64,000 nucleotides of DNA. Source: Fidelibacterota bacterium. Lineage in GTDB: Bacteria > Pseudomonadota > Alphaproteobacteria > Rhodospirillales > Rhodospirillaceae. The position numbers and the translations under genes are program-made. Shown here piece after piece: positions 36,386 to 43,796 of this stretch. The stretch spans positions 28,856-92,855 of the forward strand of contig CANJLF010000011.1 of the NCBI GenBank assembly GCA_947475295.1, in the 5' to 3' direction. The notes beneath the pieces were generated by a model. It was not told where the DNA came from and did not search any database. It saw nothing but the letters and a program-made list of their open reading frames with translations. The first letter of the stretch is position 1. Each line of letters starts with the position of its first letter.

Positions 36386-37324
36386 TTGCCGCTTCCTCCT
36401 GCTCTCATCAAACGCCCGTCTTCTGATCCGATCCGCGTCTCGGGCTTCCCGCCCGCTGCGGCCGTTCCCGTGCTCGGCGCCTGCTTCGGCGAATTCCTGC
36501 GGCGCGTGGTGCCCAGCCATACGGCTTACGCGCTAGCGCGCGGCGTATGCGATGACGTTACCGCCGCGCTGCAGGCCGAGCTTTATCCCAGCGGCCTCGC
36601 TGCCTCCACCGGCAGCGATTACCTGGTGGCCGGCGCCGTTGGCAAGCGCACGGCCGTCGCTCCCATTACGGAAGTCGATGTGCTTTATCTCTTGCCGCCC
36701 AAGCTCACGGCGCAAAAAGCCGGCGACGCGCTGAAGATCGTCTGGGCGGTGCTGAAAAGCCGCTTCGACGGCGTTACCATCGCCGAGACCGGCGTGCTGG
36801 TGCCGCGCGGCAGCGTCTGGGTCAAGGTTCTGCCCTGCCGCGAATACGACGGCGCTTATCTCGTTCCCGGCAAACCATCGCTCACACGCGCCACTGGCTG
36901 GAGCATCACCAACCCCGTTGCCGAAGCCGCGACTTTGAGATTGTCCGATAGCCTCTACGGCGGACGGCCGCGGCTGCTCATGACGGCGTTGAAAGCCTGG
37001 CGCGCGCACGCACAAGTTCCCATCGCCTCCTTCGCACTGGAGCTGTTGGCGCAGGAATTCTATTCCGGCTCGCCGCGTCCCTATGAGTTAGAGCGCGCGC
37101 TGGTGGACTTTTGGGCCTGGGCGCGCATACGTACGCCGTGCGCAGTGAAGCCGCCCGGCGGCCAAACCGCCATCGACATCGGCCCCGCATGGCATGGCAA
37201 AGCCAAAGCCGCCTACTGGCGCGCGACACTCGCCGATCATCATTTGAAAGCCGGCAAAGTCACCGAAGCCGCGGCTGAATGGCGGCAGGTGTTGGGGGAT
37301 GCGTTTCCAGTGCCGGGCAATTAA
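36386..37324 (+). CDS. CD-NTase/SMODS-like nucleotidyltransferase, orphan
   Basis: A 312-residue protein that resembles the OAS/CD-NTase fold. AGAVGKRTAVAPITEVDVLYLL (residues 82-103) corresponds to the GS...T...DxD core: Gly83-Ala84 in place of GS, and Glu96-x-Asp98. VWVKVLPC (144-151) corresponds to the strand carrying the third acid, but Lys147 stands there. GWSITNP (171-177) is the typical WxxTNP segment, and the helical second half (LLMTALKAWRAHAQVPIASFALELLAQEFY) also fits. TTG start with GAGGGA upstream, 10 bp after nrdJ. No effector, Cap2 or Cap3 genes are nearby. The stop TAA lies inside a GTACC palindrome. Fold call is moderate; activity is doubtful. Confidence 0.6.
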   Translation: MPLPPALIKRPSSDPIRVSGFPPAAAVPVLGACFGEFLRRVVPSHTAYALARGVCDDVTAALQAELYPSGLAASTGSDYLVAGAVGKRTAVAPITEVDVLYLLPPKLTAQKAGDALKIVWAVLKSRFDGVTIAETGVLVPRGSVWVKVLPCREYDGAYLVPGKPSLTRATGWSITNPVAEAATLRLSDSLYGGRPRLLMTALKAWRAHAQVPIASFALELLAQEFYSGSPRPYELERALVDFWAWARIRTPCAVKPPGGQTAIDIGPAWHGKAKAAYWRATLADHHLKAGKVTEAAAEWRQVLGDAFPVPGN

Positions 37325-37422
37325 TTGTACCAGGTACGAATTAAAATCCAGAATCACCGTGTTCGGTAGGCTCTCTCATTTAATTCGTACCTGGTACAAT
37401 TAATTGCCCTTGGTACGAATTA
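37322..37422. repeat. GTACC palindromes, copies 4-6 (inverted pair plus remnant)
   Basis: Copy 4 at 37322-37343 and copy 5 at 37381-37402 are exact reverse complements of each other, 37 bp apart, in the convergent spacer between the nucleotidyltransferase-like gene and the AsmA gene. Copy 6 (37403-37422) is degenerate (TTGCCCTTGGTACG). The first TAA of copy 4 is the stop of the upstream gene; the AsmA stop lies 6 bp beyond copy 6. Confidence 0.9.
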
Positions 37423-37427
37423 TTTTC

Positions 37428-39392
37428 CTACTTAGCAGCTTCTTTGAAAAGTGCTTCGCAGTTGGCGTCTTTGCCGCCGCCCGGATCAACCAGCACCAGC
37501 AGGCTCGCCAGCGGCGTCAGAAACACGCCGAGCGCCGCCGCGATTCCGCCGCGCACCGCCAGGGCTTTTTTGTCCGGCCCGAAATACGGGTGCGCGAAAG
37601 TGCCGCTGAGCAGCAATTTCGAGCGCAACGTCACCGGGCTGAAATCCTTAGGCTTCGCGTGCACGCGCATGTCCATGGTTTCGCGGCCCAAGTCGATGCT
37701 GCCGTTGCCGGTGAAAATCGTATCACTAGTATCGGCGATCATCGTCCGGGCGGTCATTTTGCCGTTCTCGAGCGCAAAGTCGCCGACGATGCACCTTATT
37801 TGGGTCGGTTTATCCTTCGTGAGAAGGATGCCGACGCTTTCCGCGAGATCAATGCCCATAATTTCAACGAGAAACAGGCTCAGCTGACCGCCGCCCGCGG
37901 CGAAGCCCACGTTGCCATCGGAGGACGCCAAAATACGGTGCATGGAATCGCCCGTGGCGTGAAATTCGGCATGGCCACCGATGGAGCCCCACGTGGTGTT
38001 CTTTTCACCGGACTTCCCGATCAGACGTTCCAGCGGAAAACGCTGAACGGTCGCATCAAGCTGCGTGGCCACCGGTTTCGCCCGGCCGTTGATGACGAGA
38101 TTGAGCACAAGCTTGCCGCGGTCGGCGCCGAATTCGAGCGGCTTTAATGTCAGCACGCCGTCCTGCAGAACAATATCGACTTTCATGCTGTCCAGCGGCA
38201 AATTGCTCTCGACGATCTTTGCGGCTTCGAAATGCACCTTCGCGTTCATGCTGTTCAGCTTCTCAAGGTATATGACCTTGTCGGGAACGACCAATTCGGT
38301 CGCCACAGTCTGTTCGGGCTTCGGCGCTTCAACGCGTTTTACGCGTTCGCGGTCGGCGGCTTGGCGCTTCTCCTCTTCCGGCGTCTTCGCCTCGCCGGGC
38401 GCCGCACCGATAAAGCCGCCGAGATCGACAAGCGCAACTTCTTTGGCGTGGAGCCGCCCCGTGAGCAGCGGCGTCTTCGCGCCAACATCCCAAACCAGCT
38501 CGCCGGAGATATCACTCTTGCCCATGGCCAGCTTGAAATTTTTGAAGAACCAGCGGTCGCCGTCGCGGTCGAGGTGCGTCTCGATGACATAGGGGGGCGT
38601 TGGTGGAAGTGCTATGCCGGCAATACGGTAGAGGTCGGCCGCGTCACGGCCTTTGACCGTCAGCGTCGCATTGAGGCCCGTGATCTTTGAGAGATCAACA
38701 ACGGTGCCTTTGACAGTGACCGACGTGGGGCCCGACACCAGGGTGCCGTCTATGGGATAGGGCGCGTCGGAATCGCGCAATGTCAGAATCGAACCGCCGG
38801 TGGCATTGACCGTGGACGGCTGGCCTTCATAAATTCCGTCGCCCTTGACGATCAAGCTGGCGTCGTGGCCATCGGGATATTCGCGGGTTTCGAGATTGAG
38901 GGTGAGTTTGGTCTTTTTGGTGGGATCGGTGTAGAACACCTTCACGCCGTGTAGGCGCAGATCTCCGATTTTAGGAATCTCAGCGTCCTTGCCGGCGGGG
39001 CGATCCGCTTCCCATGTCAGCGTGCCGTCGGCCTTGCGTTCGACGCGCGCGACGCCGTCCTCAACGCTCAGGTGGGGCAACACAAGGTCGCCGGCCAGGA
39101 GGCGCCAAAAGCCCACGACGGCATCCACATGCGCGGCTCTCATGAAGGGCGGTTTGTTAGCCGGCGCGGACGTGCCCACCGGGGTGTCGGCGACATTGAT
39201 GTCTTCGAGCCCCACTTCCAGCGGGAAAATGCGCACATGCAGGGCGGCGATGGTGACGGGGCGCCCCAAGACTGCAGTCGCCCGCCGCTCGGCAAAGCCC
39301 TTTAAGTCGAAAAGCAGCAGGAAAGCCGCCACAATGACGATGATGCTGAGGACGATTCCGCCCGCAACCATGGCTCTGGGATGACGATGCAT
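37428..39392 (-). CDS. AsmA family protein
   Basis: A 654-residue envelope protein: one N-terminal helix (VAGGIVLSIIVIVAAFLLLF) then the AsmA domain (GFAERRATAVLGRPVTIAALHVRIFPLEVGLEDINVAD), a long beta-rich middle, and the AsmA C-terminal region (GQLSLFLVEIMGIDLAESVGILL). AsmA proteins affect outer-membrane phospholipid and protein assembly. It is the second AsmA-type protein here after the larger one at 1.2-4.5 kb. It lies between palindrome clusters on both sides. Confidence 0.9.
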   Translation of the reverse strand: MHRHPRAMVAGGIVLSIIVIVAAFLLLFDLKGFAERRATAVLGRPVTIAALHVRIFPLEVGLEDINVADTPVGTSAPANKPPFMRAAHVDAVVGFWRLLAGDLVLPHLSVEDGVARVERKADGTLTWEADRPAGKDAEIPKIGDLRLHGVKVFYTDPTKKTKLTLNLETREYPDGHDASLIVKGDGIYEGQPSTVNATGGSILTLRDSDAPYPIDGTLVSGPTSVTVKGTVVDLSKITGLNATLTVKGRDAADLYRIAGIALPPTPPYVIETHLDRDGDRWFFKNFKLAMGKSDISGELVWDVGAKTPLLTGRLHAKEVALVDLGGFIGAAPGEAKTPEEEKRQAADRERVKRVEAPKPEQTVATELVVPDKVIYLEKLNSMNAKVHFEAAKIVESNLPLDSMKVDIVLQDGVLTLKPLEFGADRGKLVLNLVINGRAKPVATQLDATVQRFPLERLIGKSGEKNTTWGSIGGHAEFHATGDSMHRILASSDGNVGFAAGGGQLSLFLVEIMGIDLAESVGILLTKDKPTQIRCIVGDFALENGKMTARTMIADTSDTIFTGNGSIDLGRETMDMRVHAKPKDFSPVTLRSKLLLSGTFAHPYFGPDKKALAVRGGIAAALGVFLTPLASLLVLVDPGGGKDANCEALFKEAAK

Positions 39393-39433
39393 CTCCCCTT
39401 AACGCGCGGCGAACGCGAGAGTTCCAGGTGAAT

Positions 39434-39492
39434 ATCCGTACCTGGTACGAATTCAATTTACGAATTAAATTTAATTGTACCAGGTACGTTTA
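39434..39492. repeat. GTACC palindromes, copies 7-8 (inverted pair)
   Basis: Copy 7 at 39434-39453 (CCTGG orientation) and copy 8 at 39472-39492 (CCAGG orientation), with 18 bp of AT-rich sequence between them. Read on the minus strand, copy 8 begins TAAACGTACC, and that TAA is the stop codon of serA. Copy 7 lies 42 bp upstream of the AsmA start. Confidence 0.88.
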
Positions 39493-40737
39493 TTTGGGCG
39501 CTTCGTAGAGAAAGCGCGTGCGCACGGTTCCCGGCACCGCGGCCAGTTCCTTGCGGATGCCCATGCCCACCTGCACGCGGCCGATAACGTCGGTGACGAC
39601 GTAGCCGATCTGGCCGTCGGTGCGCAGATACTGACCGGCGATATTGATGCCGCGGCGTGAGAACAGCTCCGAAATCCGCGCCATGACGCCCGGTTCGTCG
39701 CGGTGGATATGCATGAAGCGCGTTGCGTTGGACTGCGGCGGCAGAGCCACCTCGACAAAATTCACCGCGCCCAGGGTCGAGCCGTTGTCGGAATACTTCA
39801 CCAACTTTTCGGCCACTTCGCCGCCGATATTGGCCTGGGCTTCTTCGGTCGAGCCGCCGATGTGCGGCGTCAGGATGACATTGCGCAAACCTCGCAACGG
39901 ACTCTTGAACTCCTCTTCGGGCCCTTTGGGCTCCTTCGGGAACACGTCGACCGCGGCGCCGGCGACGTAGCCGCTCTTCAGGGCTTCGGCCAGGGCGGGG
40001 ATGTCCACGACCGTGCCGCGCGAGGCATTGATGAAGAAAGCGCCCTTTTTCATCTTCTTGAACTTGGCCGCCGTCATCATATCCTTGGTCTCGGGCGTTT
40101 CGGGCACATGCAGCGTGACCACGTCGGCAATCCCCAGCAATTCATCGAGCGAGCGGCACGGCGCGGCATTGCCGATGGCCAGCTTCTCGACGATGTCATA
40201 GAAGCGCACCTGCATACCGAGGGATTCGGCGATAACCGAAAGCTGCGTGCCGATGTGGCCGTAGCCGACGATGCCGATGATCTTGCCGCGGATTTCCCGC
40301 GCACCCTTGACGGTCTTATCCCAGCCGCCTTCATGGGCACCCCAGTTCCGCGCCGGGATACCGCGAAACAGCATGATGATTTCGGCGATCACCAGCTCGG
40401 CCACCGAACGCGTGTTGGAATAAGGCGCGTTGAACACCGGGATACCCAGACGCTTGGCGCACGTGAGGTCAACCTGATTGGTGCCGATGCAGAAGGCGCC
40501 CACGGTCAGCAGTTTCTCAGCCGACTGCAGCACCTCTTTTGTCAGCTTCGTGCGCGAACGGATGCCTAGAATGTGCACATCTTTGAGCAGGCCCTTCAGA
40601 TCGTCGGCGCCAGGGGCATCGCGCAGGCTTTCCACATTGGCGTAACCATTGCGCTTGAACAGCTCGACCGCGCTTTTGTGGATATTCTCCAGCAAAAGGA
40701 CTTTTATTTTGCTTTTGGGAAGGGAGAGCTTTTCCAA
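39490..40737 (-). CDS. serA: D-3-phosphoglycerate dehydrogenase
   Basis: First committed step of serine synthesis. The 415 residues align along their length with the E. coli type: KIKVLLLENIHKSAVELF, VGAFCIGTNQVDL, the NAD-binding GYGHIGTQLSVIAESLGM, INASRGTVVDIPALAEAL, the catalytic TPHIGGSTEEAQANIG, and a C-terminal ACT domain (MHIHRDEPGVMARISELFSRRG). The frame is open to 40800, but a TTG at 40737 gives an N-terminus (EKLSLPKSKIK) matching E. coli SerA, and the AT-rich TATATTACGATATACC just upstream looks like the promoter. Divergent from ridA. Confidence 0.95.
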   Translation of the reverse strand: MEKLSLPKSKIKVLLLENIHKSAVELFKRNGYANVESLRDAPGADDLKGLLKDVHILGIRSRTKLTKEVLQSAEKLLTVGAFCIGTNQVDLTCAKRLGIPVFNAPYSNTRSVAELVIAEIIMLFRGIPARNWGAHEGGWDKTVKGAREIRGKIIGIVGYGHIGTQLSVIAESLGMQVRFYDIVEKLAIGNAAPCRSLDELLGIADVVTLHVPETPETKDMMTAAKFKKMKKGAFFINASRGTVVDIPALAEALKSGYVAGAAVDVFPKEPKGPEEEFKSPLRGLRNVILTPHIGGSTEEAQANIGGEVAEKLVKYSDNGSTLGAVNFVEVALPPQSNATRFMHIHRDEPGVMARISELFSRRGINIAGQYLRTDGQIGYVVTDVIGRVQVGMGIRKELAAVPGTVRTRFLYEAPK

Positions 40738-40838
40738 CGGCGTGCTTTCACATGGTATATCGTAATATATGGCCAGGGCTCGCGCCGTGGCGTAGCACAT
40801 TTGCAGCCGTTGTTTAAAGCTTATCCTAGGAGCGCTTC

Positions 40839-41306
40839 ATGGCCGGTAAAATCGACGCACATATCAAGTCTTTGGGGTTGAATCTGCCCGCGGCCTCCGT
40901 GCCCGTAGCAAATTATGTGCCCTTTGTCCGCAGCGGCAATCTGGTGTTTGTCTCGGGCCAACTGCCGCTCCAAGACGGCGCGGTAAAATATGTCGGGCTC
41001 GTCGGCGCCGATGTCACACCGGAAGACGCCTACGAAGCCGCCAAATTGTGCGGGCTCAATCTCATCGCCCAGGCCAAGGCCGCCTGCGGCGGCGATCTCG
41101 ACCGTGTAACGCGCGTCGTGAAGCTGACGGGCTTTGTCGCCGCCGGACCTCAGTTCACCGATCAGCCCAAAGTCGTCAACGGCGCATCAGACCTCATGGT
41201 GCAGGTTTTCGGCGACGCCGGGCGTCATTGCCGGGCGGCCGTGGGCGCGCCGTCCTTGCCGCGCGGCGCGGCGGTCGAGATCGAAGCGGTGTTCGAAGTC
41301 AGCTGA
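40839..41306 (+). CDS. RidA-family protein
   Basis: A 155-residue member of the RidA/YjgF/Rid group, which deaminates reactive enamine and imine intermediates. Typical features: VRSGNLVFVSGQLPLQDGAV, LDRVTRVVKLTGFVAAGPQF and the closing LPRGAAVEIEAVFEV with the conserved Arg-Glu-Ile context. It belongs to the longer Rid subgroup (about 150 residues). The next gene's ATG overlaps its stop as TGATG. Being divergent from serA may not be chance, as PLP enzymes of serine metabolism produce 2-aminoacrylate, the RidA substrate; that link is inference. Confidence 0.88.
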   Translation: MAGKIDAHIKSLGLNLPAASVPVANYVPFVRSGNLVFVSGQLPLQDGAVKYVGLVGADVTPEDAYEAAKLCGLNLIAQAKAACGGDLDRVTRVVKLTGFVAAGPQFTDQPKVVNGASDLMVQVFGDAGRHCRAAVGAPSLPRGAAVEIEAVFEVS

Positions 41307-42502
41307 TGGATGACGAGCGCAATCGGACGGACCAGGACTGGACGCTAAAGGTCGTCTCCAGCATTCACCGCGTTGCGGCCGAAGGCTGGGACGCTTGCGC
41401 GGGCGTCGGCACGGCCACACACAATCCTTTTGTGCGTCACGCGTTTTTCAGCGCACTTGAAGACTCGGGGTCGGTCGATGCCGATGCCGGCTGGCAACCG
41501 CAACATATGGTTTTGGAAGATCGCGCCGGGCGGGTTCTGGCCTGCGCGCCGCTGTATTTGAAGACTCATTCCTATGGCGAATACGTTTTTGACTGGGGCT
41601 GGGCCGAGGCCTTTCAGCGCGCCGGCGGGCGCTATTATCCCAAGCTGCAATGCGCGGTGCCGTTCACACCCGTGACGGGCCCGCGCCTCATGGTGCGCAC
41701 GGACCTGGACGACGCCACACAGCGCGAACTGCGTCATACATTGCTGGCCGGCATGATCGAACTGGCGCGGCGGCTGAAGGTTTCATCGCTGCATGTGACG
41801 TTTCCGACCGAAGCAGAGGCCGATCTTATGAGCGAGGGCGGGCTGCTGCAGCGCATCGGCGAGCAGTATCACTGGAAGAACCAAGGTTATGCCAGCTTCG
41901 AGGATTTTCTTGGCGCGCTGTCATCGCGCAAGCGCAAAACCATCCGTCACGAGCGCAGCGTTGCTAACGGCGCGGGCATCGAGATTTCCACGCTGACCGG
42001 TGACGACATCAAGCCGCATCACTGGGACGCCTTCTTCCGCTTTTATATGAACACCTCCGACCGCAAATGGGGCCAAGCTTACCTCACGCGCGAATTCTTC
42101 GACTTACTGGCCCAACGTATGGGCGAGGCCGTGGTGCTGGTCATGGGTGAGAAAGGCGGCAAACCGGTCTGCGGCGCGCTCAACTTGCGCGGCGGCGATA
42201 CGCTGTTTGGGCGCAATTGGGGAACCGTTGTCGAGGCGCCCATGCTGCATTTCGAGGTCTGCTATTACCGCGCCATTGATTTCGCCATCGCGCACAAGCT
42301 GGCCTGGGTCGAGGCCGGGGCCCAGGGCCAGCACAAGGTCCAGCGCGGCTACTTGCCGCGCCGGACCTACTCCAGCCATTGGATCGCCGAGCCCGGCTTC
42401 AAAGCCGCCGTCGCCCGCTTCCTGGAGCAGGAACGCGAGGCCGTAGCCCAGGACATCACCGCCGTCACGGCCTTGGGGCCCTTTAAGCGCCTAGACAATT
42501 AA
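41306..42502 (+). CDS. FemAB-like/GNAT-fold protein (DUF482 family)
   Basis: A 398-residue protein of the GNAT-type family often labelled peptidoglycan biosynthesis/recognition (PF04339, DUF482). Features: HNPFVRHAFFSALEDSGSV near the N-terminus, YPKLQCAVPFTPVTGPRLM, LSSRKRKTIRHERSVA, and the C-terminal VEAGAQGQHKVQRGYLPRRTYSSHW. Substrate unknown. It is translationally coupled to the RidA gene (TGATG). Its stop codon TAA is the first three bases of a GTACC palindrome. Confidence 0.85.
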   Translation: MDDERNRTDQDWTLKVVSSIHRVAAEGWDACAGVGTATHNPFVRHAFFSALEDSGSVDADAGWQPQHMVLEDRAGRVLACAPLYLKTHSYGEYVFDWGWAEAFQRAGGRYYPKLQCAVPFTPVTGPRLMVRTDLDDATQRELRHTLLAGMIELARRLKVSSLHVTFPTEAEADLMSEGGLLQRIGEQYHWKNQGYASFEDFLGALSSRKRKTIRHERSVANGAGIEISTLTGDDIKPHHWDAFFRFYMNTSDRKWGQAYLTREFFDLLAQRMGEAVVLVMGEKGGKPVCGALNLRGGDTLFGRNWGTVVEAPMLHFEVCYYRAIDFAIAHKLAWVEAGAQGQHKVQRGYLPRRTYSSHWIAEPGFKAAVARFLEQEREAVAQDITAVTALGPFKRLDN

Positions 42503-42546
42503 TTCGTACCTGGTACAATTATTTATATTGTACCAGGTACGAATTA
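42500..42546. repeat. GTACC palindromes, copies 9-10 (inverted pair, upstream of RAYT)
   Basis: Copy 9 at 42500-42521 is identical to copy 5; copy 10 at 42525-42546 is its inverted partner with one difference. Only 3 bp separate them and the pair ends 4 bp before the RAYT start codon. The TAA at 42500-42502 is the stop of the upstream gene. Confidence 0.92.
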
Positions 42547-42550
42547 AGCC

Positions 42551-43234
42551 ATGCCGCGCCGTCCCCGCGTATTTCTGCCAGGCCAGCCCGTCCACGTGAT
42601 CCAACGTGGCAATAACCGCGGCCAGATATTTTTTGGCCCCAACGACGCCAAGCGTTACCTCGACTGGCTGCAAGAAGCCGCGATTGAGCACGGCCTCGCG
42701 GTTCACGCCTACGTGCTCATGACCAACCACATCCATCTGCTGGTCTCGCCGGAGACGGCCCACGCGCTGCCGCGCGCCATGCGCCATGTGAACTGGCGCT
42801 ACAGCCGCTATGTCAACGGCACCCAAAGCCGCACCGGCAGTTTGTGGGAGGGGCGCTACCGCGCATCGCTCATTGAGGCCGATGATTACTACTTTGCCTG
42901 CAGCCGCTATATCGAGCTCAATCCGGTCCGGGCCGGCCTCGCCAAGACGCCGAACGCCTATCGATGGTCGAGCTACAAGGCCAATGCCGAGGGCAAAGCT
43001 GACGCGCTAATCTCGCCCCACCAGCTCTACATTGATCTGGCCGCCACGCCCGGCGCGCGCGCTGAAGCCTATCGCAGCCTGTTCGAGGGCGCGCTTTCCG
43101 AGACCGCCCTCGGCGCCATTCGCAATGCCGTCAACGGCGGCTGGCCCTTAGGCCCCGACAGCTTCCGCGCGCTTGTCAGCCGCCATGCCGGCCAAGCCAT
43201 CACCGCCCGCAAGCGCGGCCGTCCCGCCGCCTAA
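42551..43234 (+). CDS. REP-associated tyrosine transposase (RAYT, Y1_Tnp family)
   Basis: A 227-residue single-domain HUH transposase of the IS200/IS605-related RAYT type. The HUH motif is His60-Ile-His62 in MTNHIHLLVSP; SLWEGRYRASLIEADDYY and the catalytic Tyr120 in SRYIELNPVRAGLA are typical, as is the basic GRP C-terminus. RAYTs are single-copy, non-autonomous-looking genes that mobilise or maintain REP palindromes. It is flanked on both sides by inverted or tandem GTACC palindromes, its start 4 bp after one and its stop (43232-43234) inside another. This makes it the likely cognate transposase of the repeat family, although the palindrome lacks the usual GTAG foot. Confidence 0.93.
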   Translation: MPRRPRVFLPGQPVHVIQRGNNRGQIFFGPNDAKRYLDWLQEAAIEHGLAVHAYVLMTNHIHLLVSPETAHALPRAMRHVNWRYSRYVNGTQSRTGSLWEGRYRASLIEADDYYFACSRYIELNPVRAGLAKTPNAYRWSSYKANAEGKADALISPHQLYIDLAATPGARAEAYRSLFEGALSETALGAIRNAVNGGWPLGPDSFRALVSRHAGQAITARKRGRPAA

Positions 43235-43278
43235 ATTCGTACCTGGTACAATTTTTAATTCGTACCTGGTACGAACTA
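43232..43278. repeat. GTACC palindromes, copies 11-12 (downstream of RAYT)
   Basis: Copy 11 at 43232-43253 starts with the RAYT stop codon TAA. Copy 12 at 43256-43278 ends CTA, which read on the minus strand is the TAG stop of the thioesterase gene. Two convergent genes thus end at the outer edges of one repeat pair. Confidence 0.92.
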
Positions 43279-43677
43279 AAAGGCCTTATTGAGGACTTCG
43301 ACGGGGTGGCCGTGGCGGTCCACAGCGACATAGGTGAATAGCCCCTCGGTGACATGCACCGGCGCCCCCAGCCGGCCCCGGCGGACCCAGGTTTCCACCA
43401 TGACCGTGACGGATGTGCGCCCGATCCGCGTAATCCGCGTGTAGCAGCTGACCTCGTCGCCCACATCAACCGGCTTGTGGAACTTCATGGCGTCGACGGC
43501 CACGGTGACGACCCGCCCACCCGCCTGCCCTAACGCCAATATGGACCCGGCAATGTCCATCTGACCCAGCACCCAGCCACCGAAAATATGGCCCGAGGCG
43601 TTGGTATCGGCCGGCATGGCCATCATGCGCAGCGATAACTCGCCCATAGGTCCGGGACTTCGTGCGGCTTCGGCCAT
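43276..43677 (-). CDS. Acyl-CoA thioesterase (hotdog fold)
   Basis: A 133-residue hotdog-fold thioesterase of the YciA/acyl-CoA hydrolase type. Features: MMAMPADTNASGHIFGGWVLGQMDIAG with the catalytic Asp in the helix, VVTVAVDAMKFHKPVDVGDEVSCY, and the RIGRTSVTVMVETWV strand. The ATG at 43677 is preceded by AGGGGG; the longer frame to 43722 lacks this. It is divergent from parE. Confidence 0.9.
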   Translation of the reverse strand: MAEAARSPGPMGELSLRMMAMPADTNASGHIFGGWVLGQMDIAGSILALGQAGGRVVTVAVDAMKFHKPVDVGDEVSCYTRITRIGRTSVTVMVETWVRRGRLGAPVHVTEGLFTYVAVDRHGHPVEVLNKAF

Positions 43678-43796
43678 AAGGTTTCCCCCTGCAAGATATT
43701 GTATGCCTAGGCGAACCCACATACTTTACGCGGATTCGCGGAGAACACCAGAAACGCTCCCGCTCACCCCTATCATGGCGCACATAGCTAACTATC

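Noticed and set aside
36386..39392. CBASS anti-phage operon around the CD-NTase-like gene
   Set aside because: No effector, E1/E2, JAB or HORMA/TRIP13 genes on either side, and the NTase core residues are altered.
42500..43278. A complete IS200/IS605 element with the palindromes as its ends
   Set aside because: The same palindromes occur at seven other loci without a transposase, the gene is of RAYT size and type, and there is no TnpB; a REP/RAYT arrangement explains it better.
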